DNA of 64,000 nucleotides, from assembly GCA_948474755.1 (NCBI GenBank), contig CAOLHI010000559.1, positions 124,001-188,000 on the forward strand. Reading direction: 5' to 3'. The first letter of the stretch is position 1, and the number at the start of each line of letters is the position of its first letter. Both the position numbers and the translations under genes were made by a program. The notes under the pieces are model-generated. The model did not search any database, was not told the origin of the DNA, and saw only the letters and a list, made by a program, of their open reading frames with translations. The stretch comes from Ctenosaura bakeri (lineage: Eukaryota > Chordata > Lepidosauria > Squamata > Iguanidae). This document shows, in pieces, positions 33,541 to 44,189 of the stretch.

Positions 33541-33849
33541 TTGCAGGAAAAAATTACTACAATTACTTGTTTTCTTCTAGAAGAAACTTAGTAAAGAATT
33601 ACATTCTTACTATGAAACATGCCAGGAAAACAAGAATATATGTTCATTAAAGGATTATCTCAGTGGGTTATTCATTTGTCACAACTGCATCTTTTTACAC
33701 TACACAAAGCAGATGTAAGTATCCTTTGGGCCATCCTTTGTCTATGGTGAGACATTCTTGTAGGCCACATGTTGTGTAGGTCACTTATAAACAAGCAGAA
33801 ACTAGGCATTAGTCTGCCCCCAGGCTTGAATCCATGTATTGACACTGAA

Positions 33850-33859
33850 AGGATGGATG

Positions 33860-33897
<38 letters not shown>

Positions 33898-33912
33898 CAG
33901 ACAGATAGACCG
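33850..33912. repeat. (GATA)n microsatellite
   Basis: Uninterrupted GATA/ATAG tetranucleotides from about 33856 to 33895, flanked by GGAT and GACA/GACC variants. Confidence 0.95.
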
Positions 33913-35255
33913 ACCGATTCAAGTTTACCCTCATTCATTTCTGTTTTCAATGATACTTGGTACATAGTTCAAAGTAGACTAGTTAGGATGTAATATATCT
34001 AGATATGATTCTGTGGGTCAAAGAATAATTTTTATTATATTTTGCATTCATTTGTAGACTAATCATATGTACTTCACTCAGAAGAGAAATATGAGAGAAA
34101 TATTTATTTGAAAAAGAAAGAGGTCAGACACTCAAATTAGTTTGCAGTAATTGCTTGCTTCTCATAATTAATATCAAGGTTTTATCAAGCTTTAATAATC
34201 TTCTGATAAAACCACTTAGTGTATTAAAAGCAAATGACAATAAAACAGGGGTAACTGTCTCCTTTGTGAAATTCAACCTGCAATTTTTGCCAGAGATTTA
34301 GATTGAATGGACAGTAACCAGAATGGGAGGGCATGAGAATAAATGACAAAATGATTGTGAAACAAAGACCAGCAGTCTGACAATAAATTATGATGGGATA
34401 AATTGTGCCATCCTATTTCCATTTTTGTTGTTGTTGTGGAAATAAATTATATTCCTGCCATGCAAAAACTTAAATCCTTCCTTCATGGATGCCACCAGGA
34501 GAGACATCATGAGGGCTCCTGGAGATCCGTCCTGGTATGTCTCACAGCACATTCAGCTACAGAAAAACAGCTGGACACATCCCTGCTGATCCCCCCATTC
34601 TCTGACAACACAGAAACAGCCATGAGTCCTGCTGTCATATTGATTTTTGGATAGCAGGGAAGTAAAGTTCAGACATAGAAGGAACCCCCCCCCCAAAAAA
34701 AAACAGAAACAAAAACAATCAAAAACTGCAGGAACAGAAAAATGTGTATCTGGTGGAATTTAGCACAATCTATAGTTTTTCTATTCAGAAATAAATGCTA
34801 TTGACTTCAGTGGAACTTAACTTCCTCATGAATATTAAGGACTTTTCAGCAGCTATACTCTATCACTAATTGTCATTTCCTCCTTGTGCCAAAATATTTT
34901 CCATCACATGGCTTCTATTCTGCTACATGGCACCAAAAATATCTATTTGGGGATCTTCTAACATTTCTCCAGTGGTGGAGGGGGACACTGGCTCTCCATC
35001 TCAACTTGGATTCTAGGCACAATCTAATTTTTGCCTACTTCCCCCTGTTAAGAGATTTACAGCTGCTAAACTCAAACTGCTGGGGGCAGGGGAGGCAACT
35101 CTTTGATGAGGGAACATGAACATACTTTCATTGTTTATTTTTTATTTTTTTCTTTGATGCAAGAGCACAACTGTACAATTATGAAAATGTTATTTTAAAA
35201 AAGCATGGCAAAAGGGGGGATAGAGAAAGGTGATTACAATTTCTAGGGATATGGG
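33913..35255. other. Unique sequence, no gene seen
   Basis: Mostly AT-rich. A C9/A9 junction lies at 34686-34704. Frames of 60-83 codons have no family motif. Confidence 0.5.
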
Positions 35256-35352
35256 TGTGATAATGGGGCTTCCCATTATCTAGACTTAGCTAAAGGGGGA
35301 AACTTCCCTCTTCAGGTAAATCAAGGGTTAATAAGGTGTTGGGATTAGATTA

Positions 35353-35409
35353 CATCATAGGTCATGTGGTCAGCATCATAGGTCATGTGGGTCAGCATCA
35401 TAGGTCACA
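35353..35409 (+). repeat. Triplicated U3 repeat
   Basis: Three direct copies of AGCATCATAGGTCA-type units of 22-24 bp, placed about 75-130 bp upstream of the TATA box. This is an enhancer-like arrangement for an LTR. Confidence 0.75.
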
Positions 35410-35481
35410 GGGTGAGACCTGACCAATCAAAAAGGAAAGAGGTGAGCATCTTCAGGATGCTTCCAGATGCTTCCAATGAGA

Positions 35482-35494
35482 AGTTATAAAACTT
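35482..35494 (+). promoter_or_regulatory. LTR TATA box
   Basis: TTATAAAAC near 35484, followed about 25-30 bp later by the presumed start of R. It is the only strong TATA in the LTR. Confidence 0.5.
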
Positions 35495-35950
35495 CTTGCA
35501 AGGCCATGTGGCTGAGAGATAACAAAGGGACAACAAAGAAACAACAAAGGAACTGCCAGTAGCGGGCTGCGCCTCCTGGCTTCAGTCCTCTTAGAACATC
35601 TAAGCCTGTGAACCAATGTGAGTAATTAGAAATAGTTATCTAGTCACGTCAGGGACTTTTCTGTTATTTTGGAGCTGGCTGATCTAAAGAATGTATCTGT
35701 GCTTTTCTATCTGTTCTTTTTGTAACTACTTGTAATTAAGCGTGCCTGGGAGGGGGGGAGCCCTCTCATGTGTGTTATTGCCTTGTTCATTTGCATGCCT
35801 TGAATAAATACTTTCTGTAAAAACCCTGTTTCTCTCCTTCCCACGCCAATGCTAGATAGACCGGGGGGAAAGGGAGATCCTTAAGCTTAGGGATTGAAAT
35901 GTGATGGACAGAGTCCCATTGCACTGTTCAGGTATTCAGAATTCAATGGG

Positions 35951-35962
35951 TGGTGGCAGCGA
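35951..35962 (+). promoter_or_regulatory. Primer-binding site, tRNA-Leu type
   Basis: TGGTGGCAGCGA begins with the TGG expected from a CCA tRNA end. It agrees at 11 of 12 bases with the complement of the acceptor end of vertebrate tRNA-Leu(AAG) (TGGTGGCAGCGG). It follows the LTR end by five bases. Confidence 0.55.
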
Positions 35963-36852
35963 AGATGAATTAACAGCTAAAATTAATAACAGGCTAGAAT
36001 ATACACCCCAGTATCACATGGTGACATTTCCAGCTTCACAATGGGTAAATATATATGAGAGTTGGAGAAATATTCTGAGAAAGTAGTGGGAAAGTACCAG
36101 GCAAATATCAGAAATGGCTCCCAGTGTTGGAGATCTAAAGCTCAAGCAATCATTGTAATCAGAGGATTGAAAGTGAAATGTGAAAGGCACCATTATCATC
36201 GTGGTAGTATAATTGTTGTGAAAACCTTACTGCTCCAATGGAACAAGGGGCCAATAGGAAAAGCATCACCAGAGTCACTGAGCAACAACTATTAAATGGA
36301 TGGATAAGCTGCACATTTAGCCCATTTTGAATTAAGTTACTCATGAATTTTTATGAAAATAAAGGGCAAGAGCAATTTGTTTAGTGGATATATATATTAA
36401 TCATTCAAATTCTTTTGTCATTGACAGCAGTGTCACAACGACTCCCATAAGTAAATTACCCATTATTCATCACACACAGACACACAGACACATAGACATC
36501 TTCTGTATCATTCACTATCTTTTCAGTCACAGTTAGTTGTGCGGGTAGTTTCCATGTGAGCTGGACAATGAATCCATTCTCAGTTTTCATCTGAATTTCA
36601 ACGGAATTATGCAAGGTGCTGAAGATATTTAGTGCAGGAGGACTGGGTTTAGCACTTTGCCTAGCTCCATTAAATCTCAAAGGAACATATGTACAGTATT
36701 CTGCTGATATGGAAACCACAAGCTGCCACTAATCACAATACCTTTTAGTGAAAAACACACACATTCATTTGGCTTTAAGTAACAAAGTGCTGATTAAATA
36801 ACTGATGGTAGATCAAGTGAAGCCAGTGATGTAGACTCAAGTTGATTAACTT
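35963..36852. other. Sequence after the primer-binding site, no gene seen
   Basis: Could include a decayed leader of the LTR element. A 61-residue frame spans the primer site (35901-36086) but shows no gag motif. CACACA-rich DNA lies near 36470-36495. Confidence 0.4.
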
Positions 36853-36887
36853 GGGCCATTTCTGCACTACATTGTCATAATGCTGTT

Positions 36888-36899
36888 ATTCCACTTTCA
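36888..36899. repeat. 12-bp target-site duplication, left
   Basis: ATTCCACTTTCA, repeated exactly at 38901-38912. It brackets the L1 derivative and is single-copy in sister MITEs. Confidence 0.85.
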
Positions 36900-37299
36900 C
36901 TTTCTCCCCCCTTTTTTTAAAAAACTTAATTTTGATAAACAAAATCAGGAAAGTAACTAATAACAGTTATAATGTAACACAATATATTAAGCACAAACTA
37001 TGAATAACATAAACAAGTGTTATAACGTAATCTGAATTTCTTATGTCTTCCACTCTGTATTGAACATATTCTCTTCTGACTATTCCACTTAATATCATTT
37101 GGATTAGTTTTCCTAGGTATAAATGAAATAACCTACACAGTATAGTTAAATTAACTTCCTTCTTACCCATCAATGGAGAAAAAGCATTTATCTATATGTT
37201 TCATACACTTCCCTACCGTGCCTTTTTTAAAACTTCTTTTTGTTCTTCTGCCCACAACACTCCTATTCCTCTTTTTTACTCAACCTCTTTGAAGAAAGC

Positions 37300-38063
37300 A
37301 AAACATCACAGTACCTTAAGATGTTTGAATATAGAAACAAAAGGGGCAATTGTAGCACCTTTAACTAAGATTAGTGGTAGTCCAATCAACAATTAATCTA
37401 CCCTATTTTTGTCTAAGGAAGGATTAAAGGGAAATTAGATAAAACAACAGATCAATGGAGTCACCAATTACAGAATTCCTTTGAATCAGTTTTCTTCCCC
37501 CCCTTGGTAGTTTCCTTTCTCTTGCTGTTCTAGATGATGTTCTAAATATCTGATCTATTACTCCATCTGTCTTTTCCTCTGGTGATTCAATATATTCTGC
37601 CAAAACAGGTATCAATTTCCTATACAAATTTTTCAGAATTAGAATCCTATAATCCTCTCAATTTAAGGCATCCCTCCTGATATCTAATTTCTTGTATATC
37701 TATCTGGAATTTCTCTTCTTGTTGTTCCTTTCTGAGTGTGTCAATCGAGTTTTCAACTTTTCTTGTTTGTTCTTTCAAAGATTTATTTTCTCCCTTTAAA
37801 GTAGTTACATCTTTAGTTATGTTATCCAACTTCTTTCCAATTTTATTCAAATCATGCTTCATATCTAAACGCATCTCAGACCTAGTTTCTTTTAGATCTT
37901 GTCTTATCTCTCCTTTAAAATTTGTAAACTCTTCCATAATCTGTATTAGCAATTCATTAAATTGTGATGATAAATCTATTGATGTTTTTCTTGTTGATGT
38001 TGTGGCAGTCCTTGCAGCTGCTGCTACATTAGCTGCTCCTTTTCTGGTTCGAGGGTCCATCAT
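37300..38063 (-). pseudogene. L1 ORF1 (RNA-binding chaperone), disrupted
   Basis: From Met 38063 a 138-codon frame gives a basic, low-complexity N-terminus (MMDPRTRKGAANVAAA) and a coiled coil (about residues 45-120: EFTNFKGEIRQDLKETRSEM, DNITKDVTTLKGENKSLKEQ). It ends at EGCLKLRGL, the conserved start of the ORF1p RRM. After a frameshift near 37640 the RRM resumes as LIPVLAEYIESPEEKTDGVIDQIFRTSSRTARERKLPR. The later C-terminal part is hard to follow toward 37300. ORF1p trimerises and coats L1 RNA. Stops and the frameshift make it non-functional. Confidence 0.75.
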
Positions 38064-38900
38064 GGAAACGTAAGATAATATCTGTCTTATATATCGTAAA
38101 TATCTTAAATATCTTAAATATTACATTAAATATTAAATATTACAAACTTCTATTATCTATTAATATCATTAATATCAATATCTATTAATATCAATCAGTT
38201 TTTATACCAGTCAGTAGTAAATGAAAGGTTACAACTGTCCTTAAATAACAAAGAATTCTTACATTAAACTAGATGCATATAAATATAAATATAATATAAA
38301 TATATTATATTATAATAAATATAAGTAAGTATAGATAAGTATATAAATAAGTATATAAATATATAAGTATATAAATGTAACAAGTGAATTTATACCTTTG
38401 CTAAACTATTATATATCCTTGTTCTATATATTAATCTGTATTCTAATCAATCTATTCAAATAATACCTTCAGCATATAATTAATTATTCAATAGAAGCTC
38501 CTTATTAAAAATTCATAGTACCACAGAAGTTAAGTTACAGTACCAATTTTAAGTTCGTGCTGTACAATTAAAATCAAAGTCTAGATCGTCTTTTCTTTGG
38601 GTCTGAATATTACCTTTACAGTTAAAAAAAAAAATTCTTGCGTCTCGTCAATTGGCTACCTCAGCATGAACGTGGCTGCTCTTCGACCCCGCTCATCTTC
38701 TCCGAGCCAACTTTTGTTAGCTCTTGAAGAACAATAGCTTTCTCAGGTCCCCTTCTAGCCCCTTCTAAAACCCCTTTATCAGGGGGGTTATGGGCCTGTT
38801 CCTAGATTTTTTTCACTGAACAGGCTGTTCCTTGCTGGGTGATAGTTTAGTGACCTACATTGTCACTAAGCTGCCTCACGATCCTCCATCTTGATTCCTC
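38064..38900 (-). promoter_or_regulatory. L1 5' UTR with YY1-like site
   Basis: Non-coding 5' region of the L1 derivative. The first 20 bases on its strand include CAAGATGGAGGA, like the YY1 site that positions transcription start in mammalian L1. Much of 38070-38400 is AT-rich, with TAATAT/TATAAAT quasi-repeats. Confidence 0.55.
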
Positions 38901-38912
38901 ATTCCACTTTCA
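38901..38912. repeat. 12-bp target-site duplication, right
   Basis: ATTCCACTTTCA, identical to 36888-36899. Confidence 0.85.
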
Positions 38913-39067
38913 ACATCCCATGGAATTCTGGGCTTTGTAGTTTACTGAGCCAAAGAGCTCTCTGGCTGAGAACTCTAAAGGCCCCTCCCTAAACTGCAAA
39001 CCCCAGGATTCCACAGGATGTTGAAAGTGGAATAATAGCACTATAACTGTAGTGCGGAAAGGCCCTT

Positions 39068-39850
39068 GGACTCATCAGAGTTAAGTCACTTTAGTGACTT
39101 TAGTGACTTTAGTGACTTAACTCAGACTTGATTTGGCAAAAATTACACACTAACTCGACTCGACTTGAGACTCGCATATTTTTAGTGACTGATTTGCTGC
39201 ACTTGGTTCAGTAACATAACACATTCATCCAGAAGCCTTACAACTTACTGGTGACATGTTAATCTGTCTCAAGCCCAAAGCATGGATATATTTCTCAGAG
39301 GGAACAACAAATGGGTTACGCAGTGGGCTTGAGGTCTCCTCAGCAGCCTGTCCCTGCTAAACATAAGAGGAACTTTCTAAAACTTTTCCTAAGAGCAGAA
39401 GACAAGACTCGTGCCCAGAGTGCAGGGTGCCTATCTCAGAGGGGAACAACGAATGTGTTAGGCAATGAGCTTGAGGAGGAAAGATCCTTCCTTCTAAAGC
39501 TCTTGAAGCTTCAGTGATGGGGAATAAGAAGGATACCATTTCCCACTTCTGAAAAAGCCTCCAGTTTTTCAAATAGAAATAAGAAAAATCCTATTCCACA
39601 CCTCTGAAACTGCAGATGGCAAAATCACAAAAGCAGAGGTCTGACTCTACTTAAATGGTTAAAACTGACTTTATTTGACTCTGTCGAGAAATTCTGGAAT
39701 ACAGGTAGGGGTATAAAGTTGGCTCCCAGACTTGGGACTTGACTTGAGACTTGACTTGAAAGTATCTTGCAAGGACTTGGGACTTGACTTGAGACTTGAA
39801 GATAGGACGTGAGACTTGGAATAAAAGAGATAAGTACATCACTGAGTGAA
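39068..39850. repeat. Quasi-tandem GACTTGAGACTTG / TTAGTGACT repeats and a 140-bp duplication
   Basis: 39085-39175 holds TTTAGTGACTTTAGTGACT and CTCGACTCGACTTGAGACTCG. 39718-39825 holds many GACTTGGGACTTGACTTGA units. Between them, 39294-39433 and 39434-39520 are a diverged direct duplication with 140-bp spacing (CTCAGAGGGAACAACAAATG against CTCAGAGGGGAACAACGAATG). No coding function was recognised. Confidence 0.6.
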
Positions 39851-40960
39851 GCCTCTGTTATTTCTAACCTCCTGAGATTTAAAGCACTGTAAGGAAAATA
39901 TTCTACCTTGCTAAAATTATCCGAAATGACATCAATTGTTTTATGTTGCTTTTGTAATATAATGTGTTAAAGAAACCATAAGATATTGATTGGGGAGCAA
40001 TCGCACCCATATTTTCAAAAAAAGATGTCAGTTTTGTGACCGTAAATATGTATACTAGTCTTGGAAATGACATCAAGATAGCCAGTGAAAGGAACATTAA
40101 AACAAATGGAATATAGCACCTGTGTTTGAAAATAAATACGGTAATTAAAGAGTGCTGCAGGTAGCCAGCACCAGCTTAACTTTTAACTATGTGCTTCTCA
40201 TTCTTAAGCTTTACATAGATTTTATATCACTTATAAAAATAAGTAAAAGAAAACAGGAAAGGAATGGGCGTTAGGAAGTCCTTCAGATGACTGGAATAGC
40301 TAGACAAATTGGAAATTCATTCTGATGTTAATAGAAGTAGATTTGTTGTTAAATGCCTCAGGGTTTTATAGATTCTAAAACTACAGGAAAAGTAGGTACT
40401 CTACTGTGTCCATTTAGTTTCCATTCTAAATGAACTATTATCATTACATAACTATGAAGGAAGAAAAGATTTGTAGCAAAGATGTTTGGACCAACTGGTT
40501 CAGAACGTAATACAGGTGTACAATGCTCATGACAATGACATGTCCTCCAACATTTCACAGAGGAAAACTGGGATATATGACCAAGCAACATCAGACTGTA
40601 TTCAAAATAGCAAAAGTTATTAATGAGGAATAACACATAAGTTAGAAGATGCTGCTGCAGTTTGATTTTGTCTGAGTGTACAGGTCCAGCTCCTCTCCCC
40701 CCACTGAGTTCTTTGAGTGCAAACTACTTTTGCACTTTGAACTCAGTTTGCTGCAATTAAAGCAAGCTGAGGACAAAGAAGAAAAGTAAGTGGAGGAAAG
40801 TAAAGCTGGAACTCTGCAAAAGTAGCTGAAAAAGTGAGATGACAGAAGATTAATCAGGGCTATCTCTGCCAAATTGGCACAGCTGGAGGATACACAATGG
40901 CAAAGCACTTTAGCATCTTGAAAAAAAAATGTAACTCTTGACTTCTTTCTTTCACACAAA
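39851..40960. other. Unique sequence with a dispersed repeat at 40470-40640
   Basis: 40558-40625 (GGATATATGACCAAGCAACATCAG...GCAAAAGTTATTAA) is similar to 52975-53035, so both are copies of an unnamed repeat. No gene seen. Confidence 0.45.
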
Positions 40961-42782
40961 CCAAGAAGGAACTGCGTTGTGTCTCATAAGGAACACGTCT
41001 ATGTATTTCTGTATACTTTCTTAGTCTTTTAGCAAAAATTGGCTACTGGATTCAAAGGTCAGTGGTTTACAGGATTTGACATCCCGTTGAGATGATGGAC
41101 TTATGAACACAGAACACAACTATTACTTATCCCAGGCCAGCCAAAATATTCATGATCACCCACCTGTAATGTTATCCCTGAATTCATTCCAGATTGGAAT
41201 TTGATGCAGGATTTTGAGTTCTTTCTGTATCTGCCAGAATTGACAGTAGGAGACTGTAGGAGTATCGGGCAACTTGAAGGTGCACGTGCATGCATGCATG
41301 CACACATACAAACACACACACACTAATATCTTTTAGTAATCATTATGTTATCATGTGCTAGTCCATAGTAGTCACTTGAAAAGATTTGTATGTACACACA
41401 CCATCCAACTGTGTCAACCCTTAGAACTCATGCAAAACTTTACAAGCATAAGATATCTATCTATCTACCTACCTACCTATCTTCTCATTCTGCAAATCAT
41501 TCCTTTATAGGATTCTCATGTCACCAGTATTCCATGCCCTGGGAATTCAGGGCCACAATATGAGAATAGGGAGCAAGTCCTTATGATAAGACAGGGGATG
41601 AGCAATGTGATGTCACAGGATGGGACAGGCAAGTTTTGGGAGGGAGGCAAGAATTATTTATTGGCTGGATGATTGTAGAAACTGACACACTGGGAATGTG
41701 GGTAAACAAGCCTGTGTGAGGACGGTGGTCTCCTAGAGAGGCCCTGTTATGTCCAACCAGTGGTAGCAACATACTGAATGACATGAGACAAGCCCTTTCT
41801 GCAATGGCAACTTGTTTATCTTGTCCTTGCTGTTTGAAGGCCAGATTGGCATAGAAATTACATAAATGGACCTGGGGATGAATGAAACCCAGCTAACCAG
41901 ATAATATTGTAACCTTGAGTCAGAAAGAGAACATTTTTGGAGACAACATCAGCACTAAAATGCACCCAGCAACTGCACTGGTTTCTACCATCTCTGTTAG
42001 GATTAGCATCCCATGTGGCTTTACCTACAGCAGACCTGAAACATGAGGAGATTCTCTGGGCATTTATCTTTTGGTAGATGCTACCACCACTTCTGGAGGA
42101 ATTTTTCTTTTTCCCCAGCCCTGCGCTACTGCTGACAGGACAAATTCAATAAGAAGTCTCGCAAGTCATATCATTGGCTTCCTGTTCTCTCTCTTGCTTT
42201 AAATGGTATAATAGGCCCAACTGCGTGAACCCACCAGCTTTTTCCTCAGTCTCTTCTTCTTACTTCTCTCTTTTCTTGATGTGGTGATGTCGGGGGTATG
42301 GAGTGACAATGTGCAAGCACATTGAACGTACACACAAACACCTTCATGATGAGGCACTGAACTCCTGTAGAAGCTGGAACAGGTGGAGATGGATACCCAA
42401 ACCCCACATTTAAAAAGCAAGCAAGTGAAGAAACAAACAAACAAACAAAAACAGATCGAAATTTATCTTCCCTGTCAGAGAGCCCAGGAAGGAGAACAGT
42501 TCTGTGGAACTTTAGTTAGTGCTTTGAGATGTGATCGTCCTACTCCTTTATTTATTTTCTCTGAGCATTGTAATTTGAATGGGCAGCACAAGATGTTTTA
42601 AGAGGCAGGACACTTTGGTTTCTTCTCTGTTTAATTGTGTAGAAATAATATACAACATTAGTCACAGAAATCTGTCAGACTTTTTTCAGGGTTAAAGGAC
42701 TTCAAATTTTCACCTATCACCTTCCTAAACAGTGATATTATATGGAGTAAATGTTAGGTATACTTGGTATTGGAACCATTGA

Positions 42783-42813
<31 letters not shown>

Positions 42814-43361
42814 GTTATCTCATTCTCTCTCTCTTTCTCAGCGCTATGTCTTTTGAAAATTCTGCAGATCTACAATAATTCCTTAGAAAACTGAACACGT
42901 ACTTATTTCAGCAAACCATCATTTTATTACTTTTCATTTCTTTTAAGACATTGTTTACAAGCATTTAAAATGAACAGTTTCTCTACCTGTGTGATAAGAC
43001 ATGACTATAGATTTTAAAATCTGCTTTCAGTATTGGCTATACAGAATAAAAGGCTATTAAGAGGTAATTGGGACAAATTCCCTGAGCTGTGTAGTAATGG
43101 CATGTGGGAAGTATACAGAAGACAAGCTCACATCTTTGAATCTGTTACTTTTCCTTGAGGTTATATAGGGGCAAACTCATTCCCATTTTCACTCTAGAAT
43201 TCTCAGGTTGCTTCTATGTCTAACAGGTGCCAAGAACATCCTAAGGGCAACTGCACAGCTGAAGATCACCAGCATCTCATTCTTAAAAAAATCTTAAATG
43301 TATAGTGTGGGTAGAAGGATTATCTACTGGAAAATCTGCATGTCTTTCTCAACTGAGGTAT
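40961..43361. other. Unique sequence with microsatellites
   Basis: Simple repeats: TGCATG/CACA near 41290-41324, TATC/TACC at 41453-41481, AAAC at 42430-42449, and (CT)n/(TCTCTG)n at 42781-42838. No coding feature is supported. Confidence 0.5.
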
Positions 43362-43600
43362 ATTTATTTATTTAATTTCTAACCCACTTTACACGTGACA
43401 TGGGACCCAAAGCAGCTCATAATAGTTTAAAACAAAAATTCAGATAAAATCTTATTTTACAAAAAGGTTTTATTTTTGGAAAAAAAATCTATTTAAAAAG
43501 GTCATAGTTAAAATACATTTAAAACACATTTAAAACACAATAGAAAAGATAAAAGATAAAAACACAACCTACCATTCAGTAATTTAAGATAGCTCTTGGA
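43362..43600 (-). mobile_element. L2-type 3' tail, minus strand
   Basis: 'TATTTATTTATTTAATTTCTAACCC' followed by 'CCCAAAGCAGCTCATAATAG' and A-rich sequence matches the reversed end of an L2 3' UTR (compare 5480-5640 and 56215-56340). No coding region is attached. Confidence 0.5.
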
Positions 43601-43784
43601 AAACTTTAGCCCACAAATCACAGTAACATACAGGTATTATTCCTACTTTGAAATAAATCTCTATTATGAAAAGATGCCTTATTGTTGTTTAGCAAAAGCC
43701 TACACTTAATAATAAAACCCTGAATATTATTATTTAATTTTTTAAAGAATTCTTTGTTTCTAACACCTTTAGCCCCAAACTACA
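43601..43784. other. Unique sequence
   Basis: Nothing recognised. Confidence 0.4.
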
Positions 43785-44179
43785 TCTGAATATATAAAAG
43801 TCAGTTTGTCTGTGTCAGGTGAAGACCTCATACGATTGGCTGCCTAGGAAGATTTTATGGAATCCTGGGATTTGTAGTTTAGGGAGGGTCCTTTAGAATT
43901 CTCAGCCAGATTGCTCTTGGGCCTCAGTCAATTGTGTCTTGAATAGGCTGGTTATGGAGACAAGGCCTAGCAGCAAGGAGGAAGACAGTGTATTTCCTCA
44001 GGAACCCAATCTGTGTATGTTAATAACTTTGAATACAGATTGGACTGGGGAATATGGGGGAAAGTTACAGGTACTCAACAAGACAGTTTGGGGAATTAGA
44101 GACACAGGATCTCAAATCTTTCTACCAAGTATTACCTATGAAAAAAAAAATCCCAGGCAACAACAGGTATATACACTAG
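43785..44179 (+). mobile_element. Short non-autonomous Helitron (395 bp)
   Basis: 5' end TCTGAATATATAAAAGTCAG after a host A (43784). 3' end with a degraded hairpin ('CCCAGGCAACAACAGG') and CTAG (44176-44179) before a host T. Contains one 139-bp monomer (about 43945-44085, 'GAGACAAGGCCTAGCAGC' to 'GTTACAGGTACT') and the MITE-related module at 43858-43924. Confidence 0.8.
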
Positions 44180-44189
44180 TTACATATAA

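Larger units (their letters stand above)
32115..33610. repeat. Unclassified interspersed repeat, copy C (twice interrupted)
   Basis: Left part 32200-32344 and middle part 33077-33335 carry the same ATTTTCTGTGCAGCAA and GCAGAAAATGCTATTTCCTG motifs as copy A (2870-3580). The right part 33541-33610 matches 3500-3580 ('AGAAACTTAGTAAAGAATTACAT' against 'GAATCTTAGTGAAGAATTACAT'). A CR1 (32345-33076) and a MITE (33339-33540) are inserted in it, so it predates both. Confidence 0.5.
35256..35945 (+). mobile_element. LTR of a retrovirus-like element
   Basis: Features in LTR order: U3 with three near-identical 20-23-bp direct repeats ('CATCATAGGTCATGTGG' type, 35353-35409), a TATA box TTATAAAAC at about 35484, and a polyadenylation signal AATAAA near 35803 followed by a GT/T-rich stretch. 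The presumed end is 'ATTCA' at 35945, five bases before a primer-binding site. The left boundary is uncertain (a TGTGATAATGG near 35257 is one candidate). No gag, pol or env sequence follows, so it is a solo or near-solo LTR. Whether it is ERV or Gypsy-like cannot be told. Confidence 0.55.
36900..38900 (-). mobile_element. Short L1 derivative with ORF1 but no ORF2 ('half-L1' type)
   Basis: Reading from 38900: GAGGAATCAAGATGGAGGA at the extreme 5' end (an AAGATGG YY1-like motif, as at the start of mammalian L1), about 840 bp of 5' UTR, ORF1 (from 38063), then AT-rich 3' sequence ending in an A/G-rich tail at 36900-36915. Both ends lie against a perfect 12-bp duplication, so this 2.0-kb form appears to have been inserted as such. 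No endonuclease or RT motif is found. It resembles mammalian HAL1 in layout. A post-insertion internal deletion is the alternative. Confidence 0.65.
36853..39064. mobile_element. Harbinger-like MITE split by an L1 derivative
   Basis: The left part 36853-36899 (GGGCCATTTCTGCACTAC...) and right part 38913-39064 (...GTAGTGCGGAAAGGCC) are the two arms of one palindromic element of about 199 bp. It is flanked by CTT (36850-36852 and 39065-39067). The interior 'GAATTCTGGGCTTTGTAGTT' and 'CTGCAAACCCCAGGATTCC' matches the copy at 1814-2062. The L1 derivative sits in the left arm. Confidence 0.75.
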
